Positions 44,030-53,275 are shown, numbered from the stretch's first letter. The stretch is DNA of 64,000 nucleotides from JBEBSD01 sp040394475 (GCA_040394475.1 JBEBSD010000010.1:59260-123259), one strand, 5' to 3'. The notes: a model not told the origin generated them from the sequence alone. Translations and numbers: made by a program.

Positions 44030-47000
44030 TTAAAATGTCAAATTAACTCCTACATTCACCGTCTTCGTCACAGGATATCCCAGAGAATCGGTGTTTTCAG
44101 GATCCAGGTGATCCATCCGCAGCTTATCCCAGGTCAGGAGGTTTTGCCCGCTCACATATACCCGCATGGTGCGTACACCCAGTCCCTGCAAGGCATTATC
44201 CGGCAGCTGGTAACTGATCTCTGCATTCCGCAACCGGGTATACGATTTATTCATGATAAAATAATCGTTGGCCCTGTGGTTGACATTGGCCTGCGTGCTA
44301 AGCGCGGGATAGGTGATTTCATCGCCATTTTCATAGCGCTCCTGCGTCCAGGCAGTACGGTGGTATCCGAAGTAGGTACCGCGTATGATGGTTTCATATA
44401 CTCCCTGGTCGCCGTAATTGCTTGAGTACCGGCCCACTCCCTGGAAGAACGCCATCGCTCCGAAGCCCTTGTAATTCAGGCTCAGCGTCAAGCCGTAGGT
44501 AATTCCCGGGATACGGGAAAAGCCGATCTTGGTTATGTCTTTGTTATCAATTACCCCATCCTCGTTCAAATCCACATACTTGAAGTAGCCCAGTTTCGGG
44601 GTACCGAACGAGTAGGTGGTTGTTGCGAGGTAGTCATTCAGCTCCTGTTCGGTGTTGAAGTACCCGTTCCCGTTGCTGTAATCAATTTTATACCCGCGGT
44701 TGGTTGCCAACGGATACCCGGTCTGGGTATACCGGTCGACATAATCTTCCGAAAGCCGGGCTTCATCGATATACTTGACTATGTTTTCATTGACACCGTA
44801 ATTTCCCCTGGCGGTAAAAATGAAATCCTTTGAGAATGCCTTGTTGTAGGTCATTTCGATCTCAAAACCTTTGTTGTCTACTTCACCCATATTGACCCGC
44901 GGAAGGTTGCCGATCGGCACCCCCTGTAAGGCAGGCACGAGTCCTCTGGAAATCAGGATCTGACTCCTGTTTTCGGTAAAATAATCAAACGACAGGCTCA
45001 GGTCGTTGAACAACCGCATGTCAATGGCGAAGTTCTTCTTAAGCGCCACTTCCCAGGTAATTTCCGGATTCCCCAATAACCCTTGTGCTACCCCGCGGCC
45101 CAGGCCTAAACTGCCCAGCGGTCCGCCGCCCATCGTAATGTTGTCCATATACAGGAAGCGGGCGTTCCCCATTTTATCGTTCCCTACTTTACCATAGGAA
45201 GCTCTCAGTTTCAGTTGGTCCAGCCAGGTTACTTCCTTTAAGAAATCTTCGTTGGAGATCACCCACCCGAGTGAAACAGCCGGGAAAAATCCAAAGCGCC
45301 TGGAAGGTGCAAATTGCTCGGATCCATTATAGCCCATATTGAATTCTGCCAGGTAACGGTCGTCATACGCGTACGTAAACCGCCCGGCAACCCCCAATAC
45401 ATTGAACGGGATTTCTCCGCCGGTCGACTCCCAGTAGTCACGCTGCCCCAGGAACATTGCGCCGACATCATGCCTGTCGCCGAACGTGCGGTTATAGTTA
45501 ATGGATCCCTGCATGTTGATGTTATAACGGGAATCCGCTCCCTTCCCTAAACTCAGCAGACTCTCGTCGTTTCGTTTGATGGCATAGGCCAGTGTATTGG
45601 TGGCAGCGTTCACCTCGGCCAGGTAAAGCCGTTCGCTTTTCTGGCCCTGCATGGCTGTAGTAGCGCGGGAGTCATAGGAAACCATCCCTTTAACCGACAG
45701 CCCCGGGGTGACGAACTTGCCCAGGTCCAGTTCCATTCCAAACGTGGAGTTCAGGTTGGAACGAACCTCGTTCCGGTACCCCATCCGGTTAATAATTTCA
45801 AAAGCAGAACGGTCCATATATCCCGGATCCACTATTTCGCCCGGTTTCACCCCAAAACCATCGATCGTGGTAGGGCCGGGTGTAATCGGCAGAACGGTTT
45901 GCGCCTGGTAGAACATATCCCGCATCATCCAGTTGGTATCGTTGCCGTATAACCAGGCGGCAGGCATGTTGACCTGTTCGATGTAAGCCCCTATGTTAAG
46001 GAATGATTTCAAGAACGGCGTCATTTTATAGTCCAGGTTCGAACGGAAGCTGTAGCGGTCCATATAGGAAGAAGGATCATAACCCAGTACCGATTTGGGT
46101 TCTGTATTCAGGTTACCGCCCTGATGCAGATAAGTTCCGTTGACGAAATAGGAAATTTTATCGGTACCCCCTCTTGCTCCTACGTTGATACGGGTTTGCG
46201 GGGAATGCTTTTTGATAAACTCCCGGTAATAATCATGATCCGGATACATGTATTCCCGGATCGCCTTTTGCTGCGCATAATCCGGATCGTTAGGATTCAG
46301 TCCTGCCAGGGGATTTTCATAACGCGCCATTATCTCCTCCGTATACTGAATGGGAAGGTTATCGTTGGCCAGCGCCTCGTTCCGCAACCGCATATAATCC
46401 AGCGCATGCAACCGCTCAGGCTCGCGTGTCAGACTGGTGAAGGTTTGTTCCGCGGTCACATTGAACTCAGTTTTGGAATTGGTTCCTCTCTTGGTGGTAA
46501 TGATTACAACCCCGTTCGCACCGCGCACCCCGAAGACAGCCGTTGCCGATGCGTCTTTCAGGATAGAAATCGATTCGACCTCATTCGGATCGATGGTCCG
46601 GATATTATCGCGGGGAACACCGTCGATCAGGATCAGGGGGGAAGAGGAGTTGGTCGTAGCCGCTCCTCTCAGGTACATGGTGGCGTCGTCCCGGCCCGGC
46701 TGGCCTCCCGCCGACTGCAATGAAATCAAGCCCGGAAGCTTTCCGGCCAGGGCTACGGCAAGACTGGAAGAAGAAGTCTGTTTAATCTCATCAGCCGTTA
46801 CGGTAGAGACAGCCCCGGTGACAGAGACCCTTTTCTGCTCTCCAAAGCCCACTACTACAATCTCCTCCAGTGTTTTAGGATCTTCCTTCAATACAATATC
46901 CAGGGTAGTGCGATTCCCGATAACCACTTCCTGGCTTAAATACCCCACAAACGAGAAGACAAACACGGAAGTGCTGTTGTTGGCCTCCAGTGAGTAGTTA

Positions 47001-47536
47001 CCGTCTAAATCGGTGGTCGTACCCCGTTGTGTTCCTTTCAAGAGAATGCTGACGCCCGGGAGGCCGTCGCCCCTTTCGTCTGTAACCCTCCCTTTCACAT
47101 TCTGCACCAACGGGGCCTCTCCCAATTCTATTTCGCCGGAAGTCTCTGTAGCCGATGCCTTTTTCACGCCCTTAGGCGCCAATAGTATCCTTCCGGATAC
47201 TTCCTGAAAAGAGATATCCAAGGGAGTCAGCAATTGCTCGAGGGCTACCGAAAGCTTTTGCCTGGAAACAGTCAGATCCACCTTCCGGTTTGCCTTTATT
47301 GTCCGTTGACTGTAGGCAAACTTTACGTGGGTTTGCTCTTCCATCTGCCTTAACACGTTCTTTAACTCCATTTGCTCGACATTCAGTGTGACGCTGCGGT
47401 CGAGCATTTCCTGCGACAGGCCGGTATGTGCAAAAGAGATTGCAGCAAACAAAACAGCCATCAGCATTTGGGCAAATGAAATTTTCATAAATAAGTACAA
47501 TAAAGTACCAGATTTTAATTGTCGAATTTTCTGCAT
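44030..47536 (-). CDS. SusC-family TonB-dependent receptor with STN signalling domain
   Basis: A 1168-residue protein. The N-terminus has a leader and a signal peptide ending near residue 41 (GLSQ). STN domain at about 48-120 (NVLRQMEEQTHVKFAYSQRT), carboxypeptidase-regulatory-like domain about 145-215, TonB box EEIVVVGFGEQKR, plug with SATAVFGVRGANGVVIITTK, barrel ending VNVGVNLTF. It is the likely sensor of this PUL, passing ligand binding to the FecR encoded 226 bp upstream. A structured leader precedes it. Confidence 0.93.
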   Translation of the reverse strand: MQKIRQLKSGTLLYLFMKISFAQMLMAVLFAAISFAHTGLSQEMLDRSVTLNVEQMELKNVLRQMEEQTHVKFAYSQRTIKANRKVDLTVSRQKLSVALEQLLTPLDISFQEVSGRILLAPKGVKKASATETSGEIELGEAPLVQNVKGRVTDERGDGLPGVSILLKGTQRGTTTDLDGNYSLEANNSTSVFVFSFVGYLSQEVVIGNRTTLDIVLKEDPKTLEEIVVVGFGEQKRVSVTGAVSTVTADEIKQTSSSSLAVALAGKLPGLISLQSAGGQPGRDDATMYLRGAATTNSSSPLILIDGVPRDNIRTIDPNEVESISILKDASATAVFGVRGANGVVIITTKRGTNSKTEFNVTAEQTFTSLTREPERLHALDYMRLRNEALANDNLPIQYTEEIMARYENPLAGLNPNDPDYAQQKAIREYMYPDHDYYREFIKKHSPQTRINVGARGGTDKISYFVNGTYLHQGGNLNTEPKSVLGYDPSSYMDRYSFRSNLDYKMTPFLKSFLNIGAYIEQVNMPAAWLYGNDTNWMMRDMFYQAQTVLPITPGPTTIDGFGVKPGEIVDPGYMDRSAFEIINRMGYRNEVRSNLNSTFGMELDLGKFVTPGLSVKGMVSYDSRATTAMQGQKSERLYLAEVNAATNTLAYAIKRNDESLLSLGKGADSRYNINMQGSINYNRTFGDRHDVGAMFLGQRDYWESTGGEIPFNVLGVAGRFTYAYDDRYLAEFNMGYNGSEQFAPSRRFGFFPAVSLGWVISNEDFLKEVTWLDQLKLRASYGKVGNDKMGNARFLYMDNITMGGGPLGSLGLGRGVAQGLLGNPEITWEVALKKNFAIDMRLFNDLSLSFDYFTENRSQILISRGLVPALQGVPIGNLPRVNMGEVDNKGFEIEMTYNKAFSKDFIFTARGNYGVNENIVKYIDEARLSEDYVDRYTQTGYPLATNRGYKIDYSNGNGYFNTEQELNDYLATTTYSFGTPKLGYFKYVDLNEDGVIDNKDITKIGFSRIPGITYGLTLSLNYKGFGAMAFFQGVGRYSSNYGDQGVYETIIRGTYFGYHRTAWTQERYENGDEITYPALSTQANVNHRANDYFIMNKSYTRLRNAEISYQLPDNALQGLGVRTMRVYVSGQNLLTWDKLRMDHLDPENTDSLGYPVTKTVNVGVNLTF

Positions 47537-47575
47537 AATTTTGATCGTTTCGATTTGTTAGAATTGGAATGCAGC

Positions 47576-47672
47576 CCCCTTTTCCTTTAGCCTGACGGGG
47601 TTAAAGTAACTTGAAAAAGGGGAAGTCAGGGCCGGTTGTGGTGGAGCACAGCCGGCCTCCTTGTTTGGGAGG
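47576..47672 (-). promoter_or_regulatory. Three stem-loops in the leader of the large PUL's first susC
   Basis: CCCCTTTT (47576-47583) pairs with AAAAGGGG (47615-47622). GCCGGTTGTG (47631-47640) pairs with CACAGCCGGC (47647-47656) with one wobble. CCTCC (47656-47660) pairs with GGAGG (47668-47672). They lie in the 226-bp gap between fecR and susC and could separate expression of the regulator from that of the transport genes by attenuation or RNA processing. Confidence 0.45.
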
Positions 47673-47762
47673 TACTATCAGGAGTTTTTTGTCATGGGCA
47701 ACTGCTTAATAAATTGTTACGTTAAAGGTTTTAATACTTAATCATTTATAAAACACTGACTT

Positions 47763-48818
47763 TCAATCACATCCGTCACCATACAACAGGACGCACCTGC
47801 CTTTTATTTCATAGGTGATGGTCCCGATCGACTTACTGATCAGGTCCATCATCTCAGCAATAGCAAGTCCGTCGACATCACCGGTAAACGTACAGACATT
47901 CATTTCTTCGTTCAGCAGGATTACTTCTGTTCCAAAATTCTTTTCCAGTACGGTCTTGATTTCGGGTAAGCTTGCGTTATTAAAATGTAGTGAATAGGCG
48001 TCTGCTTTTTCAGGCGGAGATGTCAGGTTGGCTTCCTGCATGACCTCCGTCACCAGGTCTCCGCTTTGCTCGTTATAAGTAACCCGCTGGTTGGGGGTCA
48101 GTATAATCGTTTTCTTTTCGATGCCTTCCGGTGAAAGCGGCGCTGCTTCATCCTGCTCGTATACCGATACCTTGCCCGTCACCACTTCTACGTGCAGCGA
48201 ATTGGCTGCCGGGTCCCTTTTGATCCAGAAACTTGTACCCAGCACGTGTGTTACGAGTTTTCCGTGGTAAACAAAAAAGGGCCGGCCTTCCTGGCGTGCT
48301 ATCTCAAAAAATGCATCGCCTTGCAGCCGAACTTCCCGTTTGTCCGGATTAAGCGCTTTCGGGTACGATACGCTGCTGTGCGGAAGCAGTGTGATTTTGC
48401 TCCCGTCTTCCAGTTCCACCAGCGTGACACCATCTGTCCGGTTCTCCCTGATCACCCAGCCTTGCTGTCCCGGCAATAATGCCCGGAGCAGGGTTACCGG
48501 TTTATCCAGGTAACCGGGGGCCTGCTGCAAGTACATCCCTGCTACCAATGCGATAACCAGCAGCACTGCCGCAGCCATTGCCGAATACAGTCGCCAGCTA
48601 CCGTCCGGTCGGCTGTTTCTTTTCTTCGCTGCCGCCATGTTGCCCCGGACCACCTGCCAGATCGCTTTCTCAAGCAGCTCCTTTTCTTCGTCAGAGACTG
48701 ACACTTCCGAAACACTATTGAGTTCCGAAAACCAGTTTTCAATTTTCCGGACCTCTTCCGCAGAACAGTTTCCCTGTTTGTATCGTAAAAGTAATTCCTG
48801 GAATTCCTCCGTAGTCAT
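47763..48818 (-). CDS. FecR-family anti-sigma factor
   Basis: A 351-residue protein. N-terminal cytoplasmic module 1-75 (LLLRYKQGNCSAEEVRKIEN), membrane helix about 78-97, periplasmic FecR domain about 125-235 (ELEDGSKITLLPHSSVSYPK, GDAFFEIARQEGRPFFVYHG) and an STN-like C-terminus from about 270. It should control the sigma factor encoded upstream and respond to the STN domain of the SusC downstream. Unusually for such a pair, 663 bp of repeats separate it from the sigma gene. Confidence 0.92.
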   Translation of the reverse strand: MTTEEFQELLLRYKQGNCSAEEVRKIENWFSELNSVSEVSVSDEEKELLEKAIWQVVRGNMAAAKKRNSRPDGSWRLYSAMAAAVLLVIALVAGMYLQQAPGYLDKPVTLLRALLPGQQGWVIRENRTDGVTLVELEDGSKITLLPHSSVSYPKALNPDKREVRLQGDAFFEIARQEGRPFFVYHGKLVTHVLGTSFWIKRDPAANSLHVEVVTGKVSVYEQDEAAPLSPEGIEKKTIILTPNQRVTYNEQSGDLVTEVMQEANLTSPPEKADAYSLHFNNASLPEIKTVLEKNFGTEVILLNEEMNVCTFTGDVDGLAIAEMMDLISKSIGTITYEIKGRCVLLYGDGCD

Positions 48819-48925
48819 AATTTAATATTGCCGCTTGCACAGCATTTTACCTACTGTACTCTATAAGCCGGTTAACGGGGGCATATCCCTAAAGCTTTTT
48901 AAAGAAAATTTGAATAATTATATTC

Positions 48926-49235
48926 ATCGTCGTCATTATCGTCGTCACTGTCATTATTATTATCGTCGTCGCCATCATCATCTCGCCATCATCGTTATTA
49001 TTATCGTCGTCATCATCCTCACCATCATTATTATTATCGTCGTCGCCATCATCATCTCGCCATCATCGTTATTATTATCGTCGTCATCATCATCATCTCG
49101 CCATCATCATTATTATTATCGTCGTAGTCACCATCATCATCTCGCCATCATCGTTATTATCGTCGTCGTCACCATCATCATCTCGCCACCATCATTATTA
49201 TATCATCCCCATCATCATTATCCTCACCATCATCT
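48926..49235. repeat. 310-bp trinucleotide-based array (ATC/GTC/ATT)
   Basis: Almost every triplet is ATC, GTC, GTT, ATT or GCC, with a higher-order unit of about 74-82 bp (TATCGTCGTCGCC begins at 48961 and 49035, a variant at 49117). It forms most of the gap between the sigma and fecR genes. Frames across it on either strand encode only His/Ile- or Asp/Met-type runs and are not taken as genes. Confidence 0.85.
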
Positions 49236-49279
49236 CCCCGGGCTTCACCCGGGGCTGGGAGATTACGCCCTTTCAGGGC
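49236..49279. repeat. REP-like double hairpin
   Basis: A perfect hairpin CCCCGGG-CTTCA-CCCGGGG (49236-49254) is followed by a second GCCCT-TTC-AGGGC (49267-49279). The spacing and wording (CCCGGGGCTGGGAGATTACG, then CCCTTTCAGGGCTT) resemble a repetitive extragenic palindrome found in many unrelated bacterial genomes. It directly abuts the trinucleotide array. Confidence 0.6.
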
Positions 49280-49440
49280 TTGAGGGAGCGCGGGTAGGCG
49301 AGGCCTCTTCCGTTCGATAGTTTGCTGATGCTGTGATTGGGAAATGCCGCCTCTTCGGCTTTGGGGTGGGACGGAGAATGTCCTTCCATGACGTGCCGGT
49401 CTAAGTACGTGGCGGTTTTGGTACGTGCCGGTCCCAAAGT

Positions 49441-49460
49441 GGTCTGTGGAGACACAGACC
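49441..49460. repeat. Dispersed 20-bp hairpin, copy 2
   Basis: GGTCTGTG, loop GAGA, CACAGACC; the exact reverse complement of 8639-8658. A partial further copy (GAGACACAGACCACGG) follows directly, just before the stop of the sigma gene at 49482. Confidence 0.6.
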
Positions 49461-49481
49461 ACGGAGACACAGACCACGGAA

Positions 49482-50072
49482 CTACAAGAAAAAAAATCCG
49501 ATAAGCGCCAGAAGGGAGATGAGGTGTTCTTTCAGAGAACCCCTCATAAATTTGGTGGCTTTGGTTAAATGATACTCCACTGCTTTCTCCGAAACTCCCA
49601 GATGCTTGGCAATCCGGGCTACCGGCCAGTGGTCCATCCGGCTGAGCTGAAAAACCTCGCGGGTCTTTTCCGGCAATTGCCCGATACTGGAATCCAGATT
49701 CTTCTGCAGATCCTGCAATAAGACGGTGTTTTCGGTGCAGACACTTTCATAGGCCGAAAAGGAAAGCTGGTACTTCTTGTATCCTTCCCGAACGACGTGG
49801 GCGCGGATATGATCGATGATCTCGTAACGCATGGCGCTGAACAGGTAGGCGTCGACCTTCACAATGCGGGTAGTTTCCCGGTCTCTCCAGAGTTTGGTGA
49901 AAATATCCTGCACCAGCTCCTCGGCAATCTCCCGGTTCTGGAGCTTCCGGTAGGCCAGTAAAAACAAGGGATACCAGTACTCCTTATAAATAAAGGTAAA
50001 AGCCGCCTCATCCCCCCCTTTCAAGGCAGCAATAAGCTCTTCCGAATCCTTCTTCCAGTGCTGCTGATACAT
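49482..50072 (-). CDS. ECF sigma-70 factor of the large PUL
   Basis: A 196-residue protein. Region 2 at about 25-95 (LQNREIAEELVQDIFTKLWR) and region 4 at about 125-180 (LPEKTREVFQLSRMDHWPVA, RIAKHLGVSEKAVEYHLTKA). The C-terminal tail is hydrophobic (LISLLALIGFFFL). It heads the minus-strand series sigma > FecR > SusC > SusD > SusC > SusD > GH99-like genes and is the likely activator of that locus. The upstream gene in the same direction is the exported Gfo/Idh protein, 145 bp away. Confidence 0.92.
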   Translation of the reverse strand: MYQQHWKKDSEELIAALKGGDEAAFTFIYKEYWYPLFLLAYRKLQNREIAEELVQDIFTKLWRDRETTRIVKVDAYLFSAMRYEIIDHIRAHVVREGYKKYQLSFSAYESVCTENTVLLQDLQKNLDSSIGQLPEKTREVFQLSRMDHWPVARIAKHLGVSEKAVEYHLTKATKFMRGSLKEHLISLLALIGFFFL

Positions 50073-50217
50073 TGTTTTACAGTTAATTTCTTAATTGGAA
50101 TTTCCTTCTCTTTAAAATCTGTTCATCCCTCACCCGGTGGAAATTCCATTTTCCATACCAAACCGGTAACATTTCATACCACCGTGCCGATTCAGGCCCC
50201 TCTTCGTTTCGTATTCG

Positions 50218-51324
50218 CTAGGTACCCGGCAGCTTTTGCGCTTTTCCCGTTTCGGCCGCTTTGTAAATCGCTTCCACAATACGTATATCGCGCAGCCCTT
50301 CTTCACCCGGTACCAGCAAAGGGGTTCCATTTTTAATAGCGACTGCATCATCATCCATTTGCCGTGCCTGCTGATTTTCAAGCGGGAAGTCGATGGCGCC
50401 CAGCGTGCTGCTCCCCTTGTTCCGCCCATACGCCGAAAACGGCTCCATGGCCAGGCTGCCTTTATCATAGTTCACTTTCAGGTAATTGGCGTTGGCGCCG
50501 TGCCCGCCCATACAACTGGCGATGGCTCCTGACGGGAAGTGCAGCTGAAAAAGCATCATTTCATCCGCCTCATTAAAAATATCCGGACGGTTGACGATTG
50601 CCTGGGCAGTCACTGAAACAGGTTCTTCACCGGCCGCCAGCCGGGCCCCCTGCAAGGCATAAACTCCCATGTCGTACATCGAGCCGCCGCCTACCGCCTT
50701 TTGCATTTTCCAATGTCCTTTTCGCCCCTCGGTATAAGCAGCCGCACAACTGATATAGCGTACATTCCCCAATTGCCGTTCCCGCGCAATTTTCATAAAT
50801 TCCTGCGTATTCGGGTCGTGCTGACAACGGTAGCCGATTGCCAGGCTCCTTTTATTTTCCCGGCATACCCGGATCATTTCTTCGCAATCCTTCGCATTCA
50901 GCGCCATCGGCTTTTCACAAAAAACATGTTTGCCGGCCCTGGCAGCCCGTATCACATATTCCTTATGCAGGGAAGGAGGCAATACGATGTAGACAATATC
51001 AATATCCGGATTATACGCTATACGGTCGAAATTCTGATAATTGTAACAATTCCCGTCTTTCAGCCGGTACTTCTTTTTCCAGGCTTCCGCTTTTGACGGC
51101 GTTCCCGTAACAATACCTGCCAGGTGGCAATGTTTTGTCAGCTGCAAAGCCGGGGCCAGCAGGTCTGTACTATAGTAGCCGAGTCCGACGAGCGCCACGC
51201 CCAGACTATCTTTTACCAGCCCCTCCGGCGTCCGGGGGGCTGCCCACACACTCGCGGTCACAAGGCTTGCACCGGTAACCAGAAAAGTCCGGCGGGATAC
51301 AGCAAACGGATCATTGACTTTCAT
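50218..51324 (-). CDS. Tat-exported Gfo/Idh/MocA family oxidoreductase
   Basis: A 368-residue protein. The N-terminus has a twin-arginine signal (AVSRRTFLVTGASLVTASVW, about 7-26), so the folded, cofactor-loaded enzyme should be exported. Rossmann motif VALVGLGYYS at about 43-52, family lysine in HVFCEKPMALN, then AIGYRCQHDP and GGGSMYDMGVYALQGARLA. Exported members with tightly bound NAD(P) act as periplasmic sugar oxidoreductases. It precedes the sigma gene of the large PUL and may work on its glycan products, although a promoter of its own is likely. Confidence 0.88.
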   Translation of the reverse strand: MKVNDPFAVSRRTFLVTGASLVTASVWAAPRTPEGLVKDSLGVALVGLGYYSTDLLAPALQLTKHCHLAGIVTGTPSKAEAWKKKYRLKDGNCYNYQNFDRIAYNPDIDIVYIVLPPSLHKEYVIRAARAGKHVFCEKPMALNAKDCEEMIRVCRENKRSLAIGYRCQHDPNTQEFMKIARERQLGNVRYISCAAAYTEGRKGHWKMQKAVGGGSMYDMGVYALQGARLAAGEEPVSVTAQAIVNRPDIFNEADEMMLFQLHFPSGAIASCMGGHGANANYLKVNYDKGSLAMEPFSAYGRNKGSSTLGAIDFPLENQQARQMDDDAVAIKNGTPLLVPGEEGLRDIRIVEAIYKAAETGKAQKLPGT

Positions 51325-51349
51325 AGAACCAGACGTTTACAGAGAATTC

Positions 51350-51366
51350 TACAATTTATTATTGTA
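51350..51366. promoter_or_regulatory. Dyad between promoter and exported oxidoreductase gene
   Basis: TACAAT and ATTGTA arms around TTATT. It lies between the -7 element at 51370 and the start codon at 51324, a position suited to a repressor site. Confidence 0.3.
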
Positions 51367-51369
51367 AAG

Positions 51370-51377
51370 CAAATATA
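51370..51377 (-). promoter_or_regulatory. Bacteroidota -7 element for the exported oxidoreductase
   Basis: On the minus strand TATATTTG matches TAnnTTTG, 45 bp before the start at 51324. No clear -33 element is seen. Confidence 0.35.
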
Positions 51378-51503
51378 TTTTCGTTTACGCTACCAGCTGT
51401 CATGTTCTTTACTGTACACGACATTACTTCCTGAGATTTTTTAAGAAAGGGAGGGGGTCCTTGCATTTAGTCTTTAAAAATAACAATCTCTTTTCTTATA
51501 AAA

Positions 51504-51511
51504 TAATTTTG
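51504..51511 (+). promoter_or_regulatory. Bacteroidota -7 element for the histidine kinase gene
   Basis: TAATTTTG matches TAnnTTTG in an AT-rich stretch, 109 bp before the kinase start at 51621. It is the only good match in the gap; the -33 side is weak. Confidence 0.35.
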
Positions 51512-51620
51512 CCTTCCTAAAATAGCGCCGTCTTAACAATTTCATAATCTAGTCACCCCTCCTGTTGGCTGCAGGTTCCGGTCTACTTTACTAACTTGCA
51601 GGCTTTACCAATTGTAGGCG

Positions 51621-52667
51621 ATGTCTTTAAGTCCCAGAATCATTTCGTTCCTGCTGGCAGCAGCTATCTCTATGATCACGGTGGCGTTTCTGTCTTTTGT
51701 GGAAGGCAGTGATGCCGCTATCCTGTTTATCGGTGCGATCGCTTCGTTCATTCCTTCGTTCTTTCTCACCCTGTATGCCATTGAGGCCCTCGTGTTTAAG
51801 GAAATCAAAAAAATGCGGAGAACCATTCAGAAATTAAAACTGCGGGATTTCCCGGTTTCCAAAAAGTCGCTGCTGCAGGAAAACAACCCTATTAAGGCGA
51901 TGAACGACGAAATCTTTGTGTATGTCGCCCGCAAGCAGAAGGAAATTGAAGAGCTTCGGAAAATGGAACAGTTTCGCCGGGAATTTCTCGCGGATGTCTC
52001 CCATGAGCTGAAAACTCCCGTATTCTCGGCTCAGGGCTTTATCCATACCCTGCTGGACGGCGCCATGAACGACGAAGCCGTCCGGGAACGCTTCCTGATA
52101 AAGGCCGCCAAGAACCTGGCACGCCTGGAAGCGCTCGTGAATGACTTGGTCAGCCTGTCGCAAATGGAATCAGGAGAAACTACGATGAATGTCGAGAAAA
52201 TTGAGCTGAGTGCGATGGTCCGCGATATCTTTGAACGGCTGGAGCAACTTGCCGGCAGCCGGTCCATCTCCCTCCGGATAAAACCAGACCGCGAACAAGC
52301 CATTTTTGTAATGGCCGACCGGCAAAAAATCGACCAGGTGCTGGTGAACCTGACCAGCAACGCGATTAAATACAATAAGGAAGGCGGTAAAGTAATCGTA
52401 TTGTTTGAGGAAGATAAAAAACACTTTACCGTTTCGGTACGCGATAACGGTCCGGGGATCTCGCAGGAGCACCTGTCGCGGGTTTTTGAGCGGTTTTACC
52501 GGGTAGACAAAAGCAGGTCCCGCGAATCGGGTGGCACAGGGTTGGGACTGGCCATCGTCAAACATATCCTGAATGCCCATAATTCCACGATCACTGTCAT
52601 GTCAAAAGTCGGGAAAGGCACTAACTTTACCTTTAAGCTTCCCAAACCGCGAGTAGATCCCGAATGA
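51621..52667 (+). CDS. Membrane sensor histidine kinase (orphan)
   Basis: A 348-residue protein. Two membrane helices at about 7-27 and 31-53 with almost no periplasmic loop, so the stimulus is probably sensed within the membrane or cytoplasm. HisKA domain with phosphorylated His128 in LADVSHELKTPVFS, then HATPase: N box LVNLTSNAIKYN, G1 DNGPGIS, F box RVFERFYRVDKSRS and G2 GGTGLGLAIVKHIL. The layout resembles PhoR-type kinases. No response regulator gene is adjacent. It converges on the lipoprotein gene with 25 bp between stops. Confidence 0.93.
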   Translation: MSLSPRIISFLLAAAISMITVAFLSFVEGSDAAILFIGAIASFIPSFFLTLYAIEALVFKEIKKMRRTIQKLKLRDFPVSKKSLLQENNPIKAMNDEIFVYVARKQKEIEELRKMEQFRREFLADVSHELKTPVFSAQGFIHTLLDGAMNDEAVRERFLIKAAKNLARLEALVNDLVSLSQMESGETTMNVEKIELSAMVRDIFERLEQLAGSRSISLRIKPDREQAIFVMADRQKIDQVLVNLTSNAIKYNKEGGKVIVLFEEDKKHFTVSVRDNGPGISQEHLSRVFERFYRVDKSRSRESGGTGLGLAIVKHILNAHNSTITVMSKVGKGTNFTFKLPKPRVDPE

Positions 52668-52692
52668 TCGGGACGACTTGCTCCCGTCCCGG

Positions 52693-53091
52693 CTAATCGC
52701 CCCGGTACCTTACGGCCATGCCCCGCATGCTGTAACCTTCATAATCCTTGGCCGTATAGTACTGGTAATTGACATTGACCAGGGCATCGGCTCCCAGCTT
52801 TTGGGCTTTCAGCACTAACTGGGCTGTCAGGAGACTTTTTGCTTCTGCATTAATACCCCGTTCGAGCATCCGCTTTTCATCTTTCGTCTGGGAAGCGCGC
52901 AACGCGTCTTCGCGGCTGATCTCCAGCCACTGAATTTCTGAGTAAGGACGTTCCGGCTCCTGGTTTTCATAAAATACATCCAGGGGATAGTTCACCTTGC
53001 TGCTGATAGGAATCACGCACCCCTGTAACAGCAATGCCAGGGCCAGTATCCGACCGGCTTTCAAAAGAGAAGGAAATGTTTCAGGTTCCAT
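52693..53091 (-). CDS. Small predicted lipoprotein
   Basis: A 132-residue protein with signal peptide and lipobox LLQGC (Cys25). The C-terminal half, LVLKAQKLGADALVNVNYQY, recalls YbjQ/UPF0145-like folds, in which a GAdAvv motif is common, but the match is short. It is a single gene bounded by a kinase gene on the left and a long repeat region on the right. The function is unknown. Confidence 0.65.
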   Translation of the reverse strand: MEPETFPSLLKAGRILALALLLQGCVIPISSKVNYPLDVFYENQEPERPYSEIQWLEISREDALRASQTKDEKRMLERGINAEAKSLLTAQLVLKAQKLGADALVNVNYQYYTAKDYEGYSMRGMAVRYRGD

Positions 53092-53275
53092 GGTAGTTCG
53101 TATACTGGTTGTCTTGTTACCTAACGCGGAACACTATTGTAAAGTGCCGGATCCGGCACAGAAATATCGGCTCAGGGAAATAAATGGCTGTCGGCTGTCA
53201 GCAATGGGGCCGTCGGCTATCGGCCAGCGCATTGTAGTTGGCCTCTTGTTCCGTACCCATCCGGCTAGGCTGAAA

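Noticed and set aside
49236..49279. Intrinsic terminator of the sigma gene
   Set aside because: Two strong hairpins are present, but no T run follows on the minus strand; REP-like element is the better description.
48835..49320. 161-codon plus-strand frame rich in His and Ile
   Set aside because: It is the translation of the ATC/ATT triplet array and has no gene-like composition outside it.
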